A DNA stretch of 64,000 nt. It comes from Amycolatopsis suaedae (GTDB taxonomy: Bacteria > Actinomycetota > Actinomycetes > Mycobacteriales > Pseudonocardiaceae). Shown here piece by piece: positions 10,576 to 18,877 of the stretch. Location: positions 124,001 to 188,000 of the forward strand of contig NZ_SFCC01000005.1 in the NCBI RefSeq assembly GCF_004214935.1, in the 5' to 3' direction. The notes below the pieces were generated by a model. The model was given only the letters and a program-made list of their open reading frames with translations. It did no database searches and was not told the origin of the DNA. A program made the position numbers and the translations under genes. Numbering within the stretch: the first letter of the stretch is position 1; the number at the start of each line of letters is the position of its first letter.

Positions 10576-11409
10576 ATGCGTCGCACCGCCCTGCTCGCCG
10601 TGTTCGCCCTGGCCCTCTCCCTCGTCCCCGGCGTCGCCGCCGCCACCGGACCGTGGCAGCGCATCGGCTCCGACCGCGCCCGCCCGCTCGACGAGAGCCA
10701 GGGGCTGGCCACCGTCGAACGGCCGTCCGGCACCACCATCCGCTACACCGGCATCGGCACCATCCCGGGCTCGCTGTCCTCGCGCGGCTGGAACCACGTC
10801 GGCGACCCCGGCTCGGCCCGCGGCTTCTACGTCGAGCCCTACCAGCGCGACGACCGGGGCCCGAAGCTGTTCCGGGTCCAGGCACCCGACGGCAGCTGGG
10901 CGGAGTACCAGCACGCACTGGAGTCCTGGGAGGCGAACAACAACTCGTTCTCCGCCGTCTCGCCCGACGGCCGGTGGATGGTCACCGGCGAGTGGGGAAC
11001 GATGGGCCGCCTGCTGGTCCACCCGATGCCCGGCGTCGCGCACACCGACCCCGCCACCAACCTGCCCTACGCCTTCGCCATCCGGCTGGACCGGCAGGTC
11101 CGCGACATCCAGGGCTGCGACTTCGTCACCGACACCCAGCTGCTGTGCTCCTCCAACGATCCCACCAGCACGCTCGGCTTCACCAAGCCGCTGCTCCAGG
11201 TCGACCTCGCCGGCCCGCTGTCCGGCGGCGACGTCACCGGCCGGGTGACCGGGCTGGGCCAGCTGCCGCTGGAGAGCGGCTGCTCCGGCGAGTTCGAGAG
11301 CCAGGGCATCGACTTCGACGAACGCGACGCCACCCTGCGGGTCGTGGTCATGTCCCCCGGCATCTGCGTCGCGTTCGACAGCAAGACCTGGCGGTTCCGC
11401 CGGAGCTGA
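10576..11409 (+). CDS. Secreted protein of unknown function
   Basis: A 277-residue protein with a clear Sec signal peptide (MRRTALLAVFALALSLVPGVAAA, cleavage near residue 23). The mature part is rich in Trp/Tyr and beta-strand-like segments, with phrases such as SFSAVSPDGRWMVTGEWGTMGRLLVHPMPG that resemble beta-propeller repeats. Two cysteine pairs (CDF...LLC and SGC...GIC) could form disulfides. No catalytic motif was recognised. It stands alone upstream of the alpha-galactosidase (20-base gap), so it may be expressed with it. Confidence 0.8.
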   Translation: MRRTALLAVFALALSLVPGVAAATGPWQRIGSDRARPLDESQGLATVERPSGTTIRYTGIGTIPGSLSSRGWNHVGDPGSARGFYVEPYQRDDRGPKLFRVQAPDGSWAEYQHALESWEANNNSFSAVSPDGRWMVTGEWGTMGRLLVHPMPGVAHTDPATNLPYAFAIRLDRQVRDIQGCDFVTDTQLLCSSNDPTSTLGFTKPLLQVDLAGPLSGGDVTGRVTGLGQLPLESGCSGEFESQGIDFDERDATLRVVVMSPGICVAFDSKTWRFRRS

Positions 11410-11429
11410 GCAGGCCCCAGGATGGGGCC

Positions 11430-13520
11430 ATGACCGCGATCGAGTTCGACCCGGCAGACCGGATCTGGCTGCTGTCCACGGCCCGGACCGCCTACGCGGT
11501 CCAGCTCACCGGCGACGGCCGCGTGCGCCCGGTGTACTGGGGGCCACGGCTGACGCTGGAACAGGTCCGGACGGCGGTGCCGCCCATCCGCGAGCACTAC
11601 GACGGGTTCGACAACCCCGAGGACGGCCTGGACGAGTTCCCCGCCGAGGCCGGGGCCCGGTTCGGCCCGCCCGCGCTGGCCGTCCGGTTCGCCGACGGCT
11701 CACACACGGCCGAGACCACCTACGCCGGGTCCGAAGTGGACGGACCGGTGCTGCGGATCCGGCTCGCCGACGAGCGGGCCGGACTGCGGCTGACGCTGGG
11801 CTACCGGGTCCGCGACGAGGTCGTCGAGCGCTGGGCGGAACTGACCAACGACGGCGACGCCGCGGTCACCGTCACCCGGCTGGACTCCGCCGCGTGGCTG
11901 CTGCCGCCGTGGCGCGAGCACCGGATCAGCTCGGTGACCGGCCACTGGGGCCGCGAGTTCCAGCTGCGCAGGGAGTTCCTCGCCGCGGGCGAGTGGACCG
12001 GTACCAGCCGTCGCGGCGCGACCGGGCACACCGGCAACCCGTGGGTCATGCTCGACCCCGGCGACACCACCGAGGACCACGGCGCGGTGTGTGCCATGGC
12101 GCTGGCGTGGTCCGGCTCGTGGCGCACCACGGTCCGGCGGGGCACCAGCGGCCGGGTGTCGGTGTCGGCGGGTTCCGGCCACGAGGGCGTCGCCTGGTCG
12201 CTGGAGCCCGGGGAGACGGTGACGACGCCGGTGTGCGCCGGCCTCTACACCGACGGCGGTTTCGGTGCCGCGAGCCGGAGCTGGCACGACTACGTGCGCG
12301 GGCACGTCAGCCCGGCGGCCGCCGAGCCCGCGCCGGTGGTCTACAACTCCTGGGAGGCCACCGGGTTCGCCGTCTCCGAGGCCGGTCAGCGGGAGCTGGC
12401 CGGACTGGCCGCGGAGCTGGGCGTGGAGCTGTTCGTCCTCGACGACGGCTGGTTCGGCGCGCGCACGGGCGACAACGCGGGCCTCGGTGACTGGTGGCCG
12501 TCGCCGGACCGGTTCCCCGGCGGCCTGAAGCCGCTGGCCGACCACGTGCACGGGCTCGGGATGCGGTTCGGGCTGTGGGTCGAGCCGGAGATGGTCAACC
12601 CGGACTCCGGCCTCTACCGCGCCCACCCGGACTGGGTGCTGCACGAGACCGGCAGGCGGCGCACCGAGCTGCGTAACCAGCTCGTCCTCAACTTCGCCCG
12701 CGACGACGTCGCCGCCTGGGCGCTGGACTGGCTGGACCGCCTGGTGGGCGAGCACGGCATCGACTTCCTCAAGTGGGACGCCAACCGCCCGTTCACCGAG
12801 GCGGGCTGGCCGGAGGCCGCCGACCCGGGCCGGCTGTGGACCGGCCACGTGCGGGCCGTCCACTCGATCCTGGACACGTTGCGGCAGCGGCACCCCGGCC
12901 TGCAGATCGAGGCCTGTTCGGGCGGCGGCGGGCGGGCGGATCTCGGCATGCTGGCCCGGACCGACCAGGTCTGGACCTCCGACAACACCGATCCGGTGGA
13001 CCGGCTCGGGATCCAGGACGGCTACGCCCAGGTCTATCCGGCACGCACGATGGCCGCGTGGGTCACCGACTCGCCCAACTTCCTCACCGGACGCCACACA
13101 CCGCTGCGCTTCCGCGCCCACGTGGCGATGACCGGCGCGCTCGGCATCGGCGGCGACATCGCCGCCTGGCCGCCGGACGCCCTGGCCGAGGCACGTGAGC
13201 TGGTCGCGCTGTACCGGCGGATCCGGCACGTCGTGCACGACGGCGACCGGTACCGGCTCACTCCCCCGGCGGCCGGGGTGGAGGCACTGCAGTACGTGCA
13301 CGGGGCCGAGACGGTCGTGTTCGCGTTCCGGGTGAGCACGGGTTACGGCGTGCCGCCGTCGCCGGTCCCGCTGCGTGCGCTCGACCCCGGCGCGCGGTAC
13401 ACCGACGCGGCCACCGGGCAGCGGCACCACGGCGCGGTCCTGCACGCCGCCGGGCTCCCGCTCGACCTGCCGCGGGGCGACTACGCGAGCACGGTCGTCC
13501 ACCTCATCGGCGGTCGATAG
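11430..13520 (+). CDS. Alpha-galactosidase, GH36 family
   Basis: A 696-residue cytoplasmic enzyme (no signal peptide) hydrolysing terminal alpha-galactosides such as melibiose or raffinose. It has an N-terminal beta-sandwich domain (about 1-285), a central TIM barrel with the nucleophile aspartate in FLKWDANRP, the acid/base aspartate in TSDNTDP, and the GH36 motifs VLDDGWFG and LWVEPEMVNPDS, then a C-terminal beta domain. The length matches bacterial GH36 (about 700-730). The ATG at 11430 is preceded by a weak purine stretch. The sugar importer starting at 13603 probably brings in the substrate. Confidence 0.95.
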   Translation: MTAIEFDPADRIWLLSTARTAYAVQLTGDGRVRPVYWGPRLTLEQVRTAVPPIREHYDGFDNPEDGLDEFPAEAGARFGPPALAVRFADGSHTAETTYAGSEVDGPVLRIRLADERAGLRLTLGYRVRDEVVERWAELTNDGDAAVTVTRLDSAAWLLPPWREHRISSVTGHWGREFQLRREFLAAGEWTGTSRRGATGHTGNPWVMLDPGDTTEDHGAVCAMALAWSGSWRTTVRRGTSGRVSVSAGSGHEGVAWSLEPGETVTTPVCAGLYTDGGFGAASRSWHDYVRGHVSPAAAEPAPVVYNSWEATGFAVSEAGQRELAGLAAELGVELFVLDDGWFGARTGDNAGLGDWWPSPDRFPGGLKPLADHVHGLGMRFGLWVEPEMVNPDSGLYRAHPDWVLHETGRRRTELRNQLVLNFARDDVAAWALDWLDRLVGEHGIDFLKWDANRPFTEAGWPEAADPGRLWTGHVRAVHSILDTLRQRHPGLQIEACSGGGGRADLGMLARTDQVWTSDNTDPVDRLGIQDGYAQVYPARTMAAWVTDSPNFLTGRHTPLRFRAHVAMTGALGIGGDIAAWPPDALAEARELVALYRRIRHVVHDGDRYRLTPPAAGVEALQYVHGAETVVFAFRVSTGYGVPPSPVPLRALDPGARYTDAATGQRHHGAVLHAAGLPLDLPRGDYASTVVHLIGGR

Positions 13521-13567
13521 ATCCGACGTATCGTGGTTACAACCCCAGATTTGATATCTGATCCACC

Positions 13568-13596
13568 TTGACAGGCGGTCAGACATCGGATCGAAT
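13568..13596 (+). promoter_or_regulatory. Possible promoter of the second sugar importer
   Basis: TTGACA at 13568-13573, a 17-base spacer, then a poor -10, TCGAAT (13591-13596). Transcription would begin at about the ATG (13603), giving a leaderless mRNA. An interrupted inverted repeat (TCTGATCC at 13557-13564 and GGTCAGA at 13577-13583) flanks the -35 and could be a regulator site. Confidence 0.35.
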
Positions 13597-13602
13597 GCCC
13601 TA

Positions 13603-14871
13603 ATGAGAAGAGCGCTGGTTCTGTGCGCGGCCTTGCTCCTCGCCGCCTGTTCGGTCCAGGACGGCTCCGGAAGCCAGGACTCCTCCGGCGGCGCCGAGAT
13701 CACCTTCCTGACGTTCGAGACACCCAACCTCACCCCGGCGTACTGGGACGCGGCCATCAAACGGGTCACCGACGCCAACCCCGGCATGCGGGTGAAGAAG
13801 CTGGTGGCCCCCAGCACCGACCGGACGTCGTATGCCAAGCAGCTGCTGCAGTCCGGGCAGTTCCCCGACGTGATGATCGCCGTCGACCCGGCCGGGTTCG
13901 CCGAGTCGGGCAACCTCTACGCGTGGAAGCCCGAGGAACTGGGCGCGTTCCAGTTCCCCGGCGCCAACCCGATCGGCGGCGGGCACCACCAGCTGCCCGC
14001 CAACACCCAGACCATCCCGCCGGTCTACTACAACAAGACGATGTTCGCCGACGCCGGCGTCACCGCGCCGCCGAGGACGTGGGCCGAACTGCTCGACGCG
14101 GCCGGCAAGCTGAAGGCCAAGGGGCACCAGCCGTTCGTCATCGGCGGCGGCAAGGAGGGCTTCCCGTCCTCGATGCTGCTCACCGGGATCGTCAGCACCG
14201 ACGTCTACGGCAAGCGCCCGGACTGGATGACCCAGCGGCGGGCAGGCAACGTCAAGTTCAGCGATCCGGACTTCGTCGCCGCGGTGGGCAAGTTCGCCGA
14301 GCTGTCCACCCGGGGCTACCTCGACAAGGGCACGCTGTCGCGCGACTACGCCGCCACCGAGCAGGCGTTCCTGGACGGCAAGGGCGCGATGTACCCGATG
14401 GGCAACTGGTTCGCCGCCAACGCCGACACCAAGAAGCACGACTTCGAGATCGGCGTGTTCAACTTCCCCACCGCCGACGGCAAACTCGTCGTCCCCGCCT
14501 ACACCGGCGGCGGCATCAGCGTCAACGCCAAGTCGAAGAACCTGGACGCGGCCAAGAAGCTCGCGCTGGGCTTCCAGCTCGACAAGGGCCAGCTCGACGC
14601 GTCGGTGAAGGCCGACGGCCTGATCCCGGCGATCAAGGGCTACCAGCCGCCCGCCGACACCGGACCCGTCTACCGGGCGGGCTACCAGCTCTACCAGGAG
14701 GCCGTCGCGAGCAACGCGGTGGTCAACGCGTTCGCCTGGGAGACCGCGGACGACGGCGTGCTGCCCGGGTTCAAGGACAAGATCTACCGCGCCGCGCAGG
14801 ACGTGATCAACGGCAAGTCGCCTGCCGAAGTGTGTGCCTTCCTGGACGCGGAATGGTCCAAAGCGGGGTAG
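13603..14871 (+). CDS. Sugar-binding lipoprotein (SBP family 1), second importer
   Basis: A 422-residue extracellular solute-binding protein. It has a short signal peptide with lipobox LLAAC and lipidated C16, a Gly/Ser linker, then a family-1 fold (EITFLTFETPNLTPAYWDAAIKRV, TQTIPPVYYNKTMFADAG). The downstream permeases overlap or nearly overlap it, so this is a three-gene importer. Because it directly follows the GH36 gene on the same strand, alpha-galactosides are the likeliest cargo; this is inferred from context only. Confidence 0.92.
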   Translation: MRRALVLCAALLLAACSVQDGSGSQDSSGGAEITFLTFETPNLTPAYWDAAIKRVTDANPGMRVKKLVAPSTDRTSYAKQLLQSGQFPDVMIAVDPAGFAESGNLYAWKPEELGAFQFPGANPIGGGHHQLPANTQTIPPVYYNKTMFADAGVTAPPRTWAELLDAAGKLKAKGHQPFVIGGGKEGFPSSMLLTGIVSTDVYGKRPDWMTQRRAGNVKFSDPDFVAAVGKFAELSTRGYLDKGTLSRDYAATEQAFLDGKGAMYPMGNWFAANADTKKHDFEIGVFNFPTADGKLVVPAYTGGGISVNAKSKNLDAAKKLALGFQLDKGQLDASVKADGLIPAIKGYQPPADTGPVYRAGYQLYQEAVASNAVVNAFAWETADDGVLPGFKDKIYRAAQDVINGKSPAEVCAFLDAEWSKAG

Positions 14872-15761
14872 GGCGCCGCCGGAGGCCGGTCCTGCCCCGG
14901 CTGTGGCACTTCGTCTCCTTCGGCGCTCCCGGCGTCCTGGTCTATCTCTGTTTCGTGCTGGCGCCGATCGGCATCAGCGTCGCCTACAGCCTCACCGACT
15001 ACAACCCGTTCAGCCCGCCCGCCGAGTTCACCGGGCTGGAGAACTACCTGCTGCTGCTGGCCGACGACCAGTTCCTCACCGCGCTGTGGGTCACCAGCGT
15101 CCTGACGCTGATCGTGGTGATCGTGCCGAACCTCGCCGGCCTGGGCGTCGCGCTGCTGCTGGACAAGCGGGGCGGGCTGTACAACGCCCTGCGCAGCGTG
15201 TTCTTCACGCCGGTCATCCTCAGCTCGGTGGTGGTCTCGATCATCTGGACCCGGCTGCTGGACAACGAGGGACCGCTCAACCAGGCGCTGCGTGCGCTGG
15301 GCGTCGACGACCCGCCGGGCTGGCTGTCCGATCCGGACCTCGCGCTGTACTCGCTGGCGTCCATCGTGTGCTGGCAGATGCTCGGCTTCTGCGTGGTGGT
15401 GTACCTGGCCGGGCTGCAGGGCGTTCCGGCGGAACTGCTGGAGGCGGCGGAGATCGACGGCGCAGGGCCGGTGCGGCGGTTCCGCGCGGTGACCTGGCCG
15501 CTGCTGGCGCCGTCGCTGACCATCAACACGGTGGTGCTGCTGATCTCGGCGTTCAAGACCTACGACTACGTCAAGGTGATCACCAACGGTGGCCCCGGAT
15601 CCGGTGCCACCGCGACGATCGCGTTCAACGTGCTGCAGACCGGGTTCGACGCAAACCACGTCGGCTACGCCTCGGCGATGGCGGTGGTGATGCTGGTGAT
15701 CGTCGCGAGCGTGACCGCCGTGGTGCTGAAACTGTTACAGCGCAGGGAGGTCGACCTGTGA
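14853..15761 (+). CDS. Sugar ABC transporter permease, MalF/UgpA type
   Basis: A 302-residue membrane protein with six or more hydrophobic segments and the EAA loop EAAEIDGAGPVRRFRAVTWPLLAPS. The ATG at 14853 lies inside the end of the binding-protein gene (19-base overlap) and no better start is seen; the first 15 residues are basic (GRRRRP), fitting a cytoplasmic N-terminus. It overlaps the next permease by 4 bases. Confidence 0.9.
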   Translation: MVQSGVGRRRRPVLPRLWHFVSFGAPGVLVYLCFVLAPIGISVAYSLTDYNPFSPPAEFTGLENYLLLLADDQFLTALWVTSVLTLIVVIVPNLAGLGVALLLDKRGGLYNALRSVFFTPVILSSVVVSIIWTRLLDNEGPLNQALRALGVDDPPGWLSDPDLALYSLASIVCWQMLGFCVVVYLAGLQGVPAELLEAAEIDGAGPVRRFRAVTWPLLAPSLTINTVVLLISAFKTYDYVKVITNGGPGSGATATIAFNVLQTGFDANHVGYASAMAVVMLVIVASVTAVVLKLLQRREVDL

Positions 15762-16582
15762 CCGCGCCACCCTGGCTACGGCCGCTGGGCGCGCTGTTCC
15801 TCAGCGCGTTGTTCGCCGTCCCGCTGTATCTGGTGCTGGCCAACGTGTTCAAGCCCGGCGAGGACATCGCGCGCGACCCGATCGCCCCGCCGGTGCCGCC
15901 GACGCTGGACCACATCGTCGCCGTGCTGACCCGGCCGGACCAGCTGTTCTGGGTGTCGCTGACCAACAGCATCGTGGTGACCGCGCTGTCGGTAGCGGTG
16001 CTCACCGTCCTGTCGGCGACACTGGGCCACTACCTGGCCCGGACCCGCAGGCGGTGGACCCGCGTGCTGACGCTGGTGCTGCTGTCCGGGCTGATGATCC
16101 CGCCGCAGGTCATCCTCATCCCGATCGCCGACGTGCTCAACCTGCTCGGCCTGATGACCACGCTGCAGGGCCTGGTGCTGTTCAACGTCGGCTACTACGT
16201 GCCGTTCGGGGTGTTCGTGTTCACCGGGTTCATCCGCGGGGTGCCGGTCGAGCTGGAGGAGGCGGCGCTGCTCGACGGCGCCGGGCGTGGCCAGGTGTTC
16301 TGGCGGATCGTGTTCCCGTTGCTGCGTCCGGCCACGGCCAGCGTGATGATCTTCTTCGGGGTGTGGATCTGGAACGACTTCATCAATCCGTTGGTGATCC
16401 TCGGGCCCAGCCAGGGCACCACGGTCACCACCGGCATCTACCGATCGATCGGCCAGTACCAGGCCGACCTGGGCAGCGTGTTCGCGTTGATGCTGCTGGC
16501 CACCCTGCCGGTGCTGCTGTTCTACCTGTTCCTGCAGAAGCACTTCGTGAAGGGCCTGACCGGCGGCGCGACGAAGGGCTGA
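15758..16582 (+). CDS. Sugar ABC transporter permease, MalG type
   Basis: A 274-residue membrane protein with six predicted helices and the EAA loop EEAALLDGAGRGQVFWRIVFPLLRP; it ends in FVKGLTGGATKG like other MalG-type subunits. The GTG start at 15758 overlaps the upstream stop and is preceded by GGGAGG. No ATPase follows, so this importer must borrow one; the MsiK-like protein at 2485 is the only candidate in the window. Confidence 0.92.
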   Translation: MTAPPWLRPLGALFLSALFAVPLYLVLANVFKPGEDIARDPIAPPVPPTLDHIVAVLTRPDQLFWVSLTNSIVVTALSVAVLTVLSATLGHYLARTRRRWTRVLTLVLLSGLMIPPQVILIPIADVLNLLGLMTTLQGLVLFNVGYYVPFGVFVFTGFIRGVPVELEEAALLDGAGRGQVFWRIVFPLLRPATASVMIFFGVWIWNDFINPLVILGPSQGTTVTTGIYRSIGQYQADLGSVFALMLLATLPVLLFYLFLQKHFVKGLTGGATKG

Positions 16583-16601
16583 CCCGGGCGGCCGGGTAAA
16601 G

Positions 16602-16698
16602 CTCGTGAAGGCCACCTCACGGCATGAGACGCCAGGGCTCCGGCACAGTCCAGAGTCCGGGCGATTGCCGTAAGGGCCCCCTTCACGGCATCAGACGC
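16602..16698. repeat. Degenerate repeat copies, including a GCCGT-AAGGGCCCCCTTC-ACGGC hairpin
   Basis: 16602-16632 is a decayed left arm related to the GTGAAGGCCACCTTCA family (GTGAAGGCCACCTCAC). 16666-16689 forms a separate hairpin with arms GCCGTAAGGG and CTTCACGGC. Both end in a shared tail CAGACGCC/GAGACGCC. They lie directly after the permease stop, so a terminator role is plausible. Confidence 0.5.
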
Positions 16699-16802
16699 CA
16701 CCACATCCGCACTCACCCCGGCACACCCGCCCCACCAGCCTCAAACACCACAACCACCCCACCAGCCACCACGAACGAGACAACCCAGCAAGCACCAGAG
16801 CA

Positions 16803-16850
16803 CGTGAAGGCCACCTTCACCACGTCACACGTAATGAAGGTGGCCTTCAC
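16803..16850. terminator. Long inverted repeat, GTGAAGGCCACCTTCA family
   Basis: Arms GTGAAGGCCACCTTCA (16803-16818) and TGAAGGTGGCCTTCAC (16835-16850) are exact reverse complements around a 16-base centre that itself partly pairs. It lies in the spacer between two convergent genes (16582 and 17041). Confidence 0.7.
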
Positions 16851-16902
16851 GAACTTGACCCCACGCGGGCGACCGGCGCCACCGGAGAACCGGCGTCCAC
16901 AT

Positions 16903-16965
16903 CGTGAGTTCTGCACTCACGCACGCGAGTTCTGCATTCCGGCCCGCGAGTTCTGCGCTCGGGAC
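16903..16965. repeat. Three 21-base tandem units with core GAGTTCTGC
   Basis: Units start at 16903, 16924 and 16945, each with CG(T/C)GAGTTCTGC followed by a variable half. In the first unit GTGAGT and ACTCAC can pair across TCTGC to form a small hairpin; the other two keep the left half and vary on the right. Function unknown. The units lie between two terminator-like repeats. Confidence 0.65.
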
Positions 16966-17015
16966 CATCACCCACCCCGCCGCACACCGACTTTGCCGGG
17001 ACCCACGTCTGTGAC

Positions 17016-17038
17016 GTGGTGATGGTGGCCTTCACGTG
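17016..17038. repeat. Isolated right arm of the GTGAAGGCCACCTTCA repeat
   Basis: ATGGTGGCCTTCACGTG is present just before the anti-sigma gene stop, without its matching left arm next to it. It could pair with the left arms at 16602 or 16803, or be a remnant. Confidence 0.5.
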
Positions 17039-17040
17039 CA

Positions 17041-17730
17041 TCAGAGCTTCGCGGAGACGAACCGCTTCCCGTCGAAATTCTCCACCTCCACCGCGGCCAC
17101 CTTGTCCGGCGGCACCAGTGCCGAGCCGTCCAGCGTGGCTCCCTCGGTCGCGCCCTTCTTCGACACCAGCCAGCTGCCTGCCTCGTGCCGTCCGCCGTCG
17201 GTGTCGACGACGACGATCCGGCACTTCTGCCCCTCGGGGATGCCGGCGACGTCGATGGTGGTGCGCACCCAGCCGGCGGCGGGCTTCACCGTCGCGGTCA
17301 TGCGGACGCCGGTGCCCGGGTCGGTCACCGAGCTGACCTTCGTGCCGGCCGGATTCGCCGGCGTGGCGGTGACGACCTGCGGCGGGGTGGTGACCCTGCC
17401 GACGACCACACCGCCGCCGACGAACACCACCGCGACCACGGCGGCCACGATCCCGGTTCCGACACGGCGGCGGCGCTCCCGCCCGCCGCGTTCGGCGCGG
17501 ACCTCCCGCAGCGTCCGCTGCAGCATCAGGTCGCCGCCCTCGGGCGGGCCGTCCAGCAGTGCCTCCGGCGGCACCTCGCCCAGTGCCCGGTCGATGGCCC
17601 GCAGCTCGTCCAGTTCGGCGACGCACTGGCGGCACGTCGCCAGGTGTTCCTCCACGGCACGCACCTCCCGCTCGTCGAGCGCACCCAGCACGTAGGCGCC
17701 GAGAAGGTGCGCGTGGTGTTGCGTGGTCAT
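17041..17730 (-). CDS. Anti-sigma factor with zinc-finger domain, membrane-anchored
   Basis: A 229-residue protein. An N-terminal anti-sigma domain has a zf-HC2/ZAS motif (HLATCRQC, about residues 29-36), followed by a single membrane helix at about 90-112 (VGTGIVAAVVAVVFVGGGVVVG) and an extracytoplasmic beta-rich domain ending GKRFVSAKL. It should bind and hold the sigma factor encoded just upstream. The ATGA overlap (17727-17730) with the sigma gene indicates coupled translation. The layout resembles SigK/SigL-type systems in other actinobacteria; the signal sensed is unknown. Confidence 0.9.
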   Translation of the reverse strand: MTTQHHAHLLGAYVLGALDEREVRAVEEHLATCRQCVAELDELRAIDRALGEVPPEALLDGPPEGGDLMLQRTLREVRAERGGRERRRRVGTGIVAAVVAVVFVGGGVVVGRVTTPPQVVTATPANPAGTKVSSVTDPGTGVRMTATVKPAAGWVRTTIDVAGIPEGQKCRIVVVDTDGGRHEAGSWLVSKKGATEGATLDGSALVPPDKVAAVEVENFDGKRFVSAKL

Positions 17731-18278
17731 CCGGCCACCCCCCGCGTCGCCAACTGCCGTCCCAGCGCCGTCCCCCGCAGGGTCCGCAGCGCGTAGTGGG
17801 ACCGTGATTTCACCGTTCCGGGCGCCACCCCGAGCGCGGCGGCCGCCTCGGTGACGCTGCGGCCCTGGAAGTAGATCTGCACCAGCACCGCGCGGTGGTC
17901 GTCGGACAGCTGGTCCAGCGCCTCCAGCACGACCACGGAGTCGACGACCGAGTCGGCGTGGTCGCGCTGCACCGGCGGGTGCTCGGGGGTCTCGGCGACC
18001 TCCGGGGGCCGGGCGGCTCTGGCCCTGGCGCGGTCGGTGACCAGGTTGCGGGCGACGGTCAGCAGCCAGCCGCGGACCGAGCCCTTGCCGTTGACCAGCA
18101 CGTCCGGGTTACGCCAGGCCCGCACCAGGGTCTCCTGGACCACGTCCTCCGCGGCCGCGCGGTCCCCGGTCAGGCGGGTGGCGTAGGCCAGCAGGGCCCT
18201 GCCGTGTTCCTCGTACACCGACCTGACCAGCGCCTCGTCGGCCGCGGGTTCCCGGTTCCGGGACCACCGACCCGCCAT
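17727..18278 (-). CDS. ECF RNA polymerase sigma factor
   Basis: A 183-residue group 4 sigma factor. Region 2 (about 20-90) has the RLTGDRAAAEDVVQETLVRAWR core, and region 4 (about 120-175) has the DHRAVLVQIYFQGRSVTEAAAALGVAPGTVKSR helix-turn-helix. It directs transcription when released from the anti-sigma factor encoded downstream with a 4-base overlap. The 194-base divergent spacer towards the SsgA-like gene should hold its promoter, but no convincing ECF-type self-promoter was picked out. Confidence 0.93.
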   Translation of the reverse strand: MAGRWSRNREPAADEALVRSVYEEHGRALLAYATRLTGDRAAAEDVVQETLVRAWRNPDVLVNGKGSVRGWLLTVARNLVTDRARARAARPPEVAETPEHPPVQRDHADSVVDSVVVLEALDQLSDDHRAVLVQIYFQGRSVTEAAAALGVAPGTVKSRSHYALRTLRGTALGRQLATRGVAG

Positions 18279-18472
18279 CGGCCTACTCCTCCCCGCCCGA
18301 AGGGCACAGCATGTCAGGCAACACGGCCCGCGAGCCGGTTCGGTTCACCGCAGTCTGCTCCCCCGTTGTGGCCCGGGACACACCGGATCGGCTGAACCGG
18401 CGAAAGCCCACGTCACGAGGCCACGGGCGGGCTGTCCCACCGCCAACGAACCGACCCGAAGGAGGGTGAGCC

Positions 18473-18877
18473 ATGATCACCGATTCCGTGCAGCAGCACC
18501 AGCTCGTCACGCTGAACGGCAACGGCACGCCGGTGCTGGCCCGGCTGTCCTACCAGGCAGCCCAGCCCTACGCCGTCTCGCTCGCCTTCCAGGCCGAGCC
18601 GGGCCGCTGGGTCGAGTGGACCTTCGCCCGCGACCTGCTCACCGCCGGCCTGGAGGGACCCGTCGGCGAGGGCGACGTGCGGGTGCGCCCGGAGTTCGCC
18701 AGCGCCGAGGAGCTCTACGCCGTGGAGATCGAGTCGCCGGACGGCTACGCACTGGTCGAGATCCACCGCGAGGACGTCGAGCGCTTCCTCACCGCCACGG
18801 CCGCGGTCGTGCCGTACGGCGAGGAGGAGGACCACTTCGACGTCGACGCGCTGATCCGCGAGCTGACCGGCGTCTAA
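18473..18877 (+). CDS. SsgA-like protein (SALP), sporulation/cell division regulator
   Basis: A 134-residue protein whose pattern matches the SsgA/SsgB family of morphologically complex actinomycetes: VLARLSYQAAQPYAVSLAF, WTFARDLLTAGLEGPVGEGDVRVRP and a C-terminal acidic segment. Family members control septum-site selection during sporulation, SsgB recruiting FtsZ. A good ribosome site (GAAGGAGG) precedes the ATG. Its stop overlaps the stop of the convergent gene at 18874. Which paralogue it is cannot be decided here. Confidence 0.92.
   Translation: MITDSVQQHQLVTLNGNGTPVLARLSYQAAQPYAVSLAFQAEPGRWVEWTFARDLLTAGLEGPVGEGDVRVRPEFASAEELYAVEIESPDGYALVEIHREDVERFLTATAAVVPYGEEEDHFDVDALIRELTGV

Noticed and set aside
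10505-11248. Long open frames on both strands over the secreted-protein and GH36 genes
   Set aside because: They are Arg/Pro/Ala-rich shadows caused by high GC; the frame with the signal peptide or catalytic motifs is the real one.
16583-17040. CRISPR-like array in the repeat island
   Set aside because: Only three short contiguous units with no spacers and no cas genes; other repeats are palindromic terminator-like elements.
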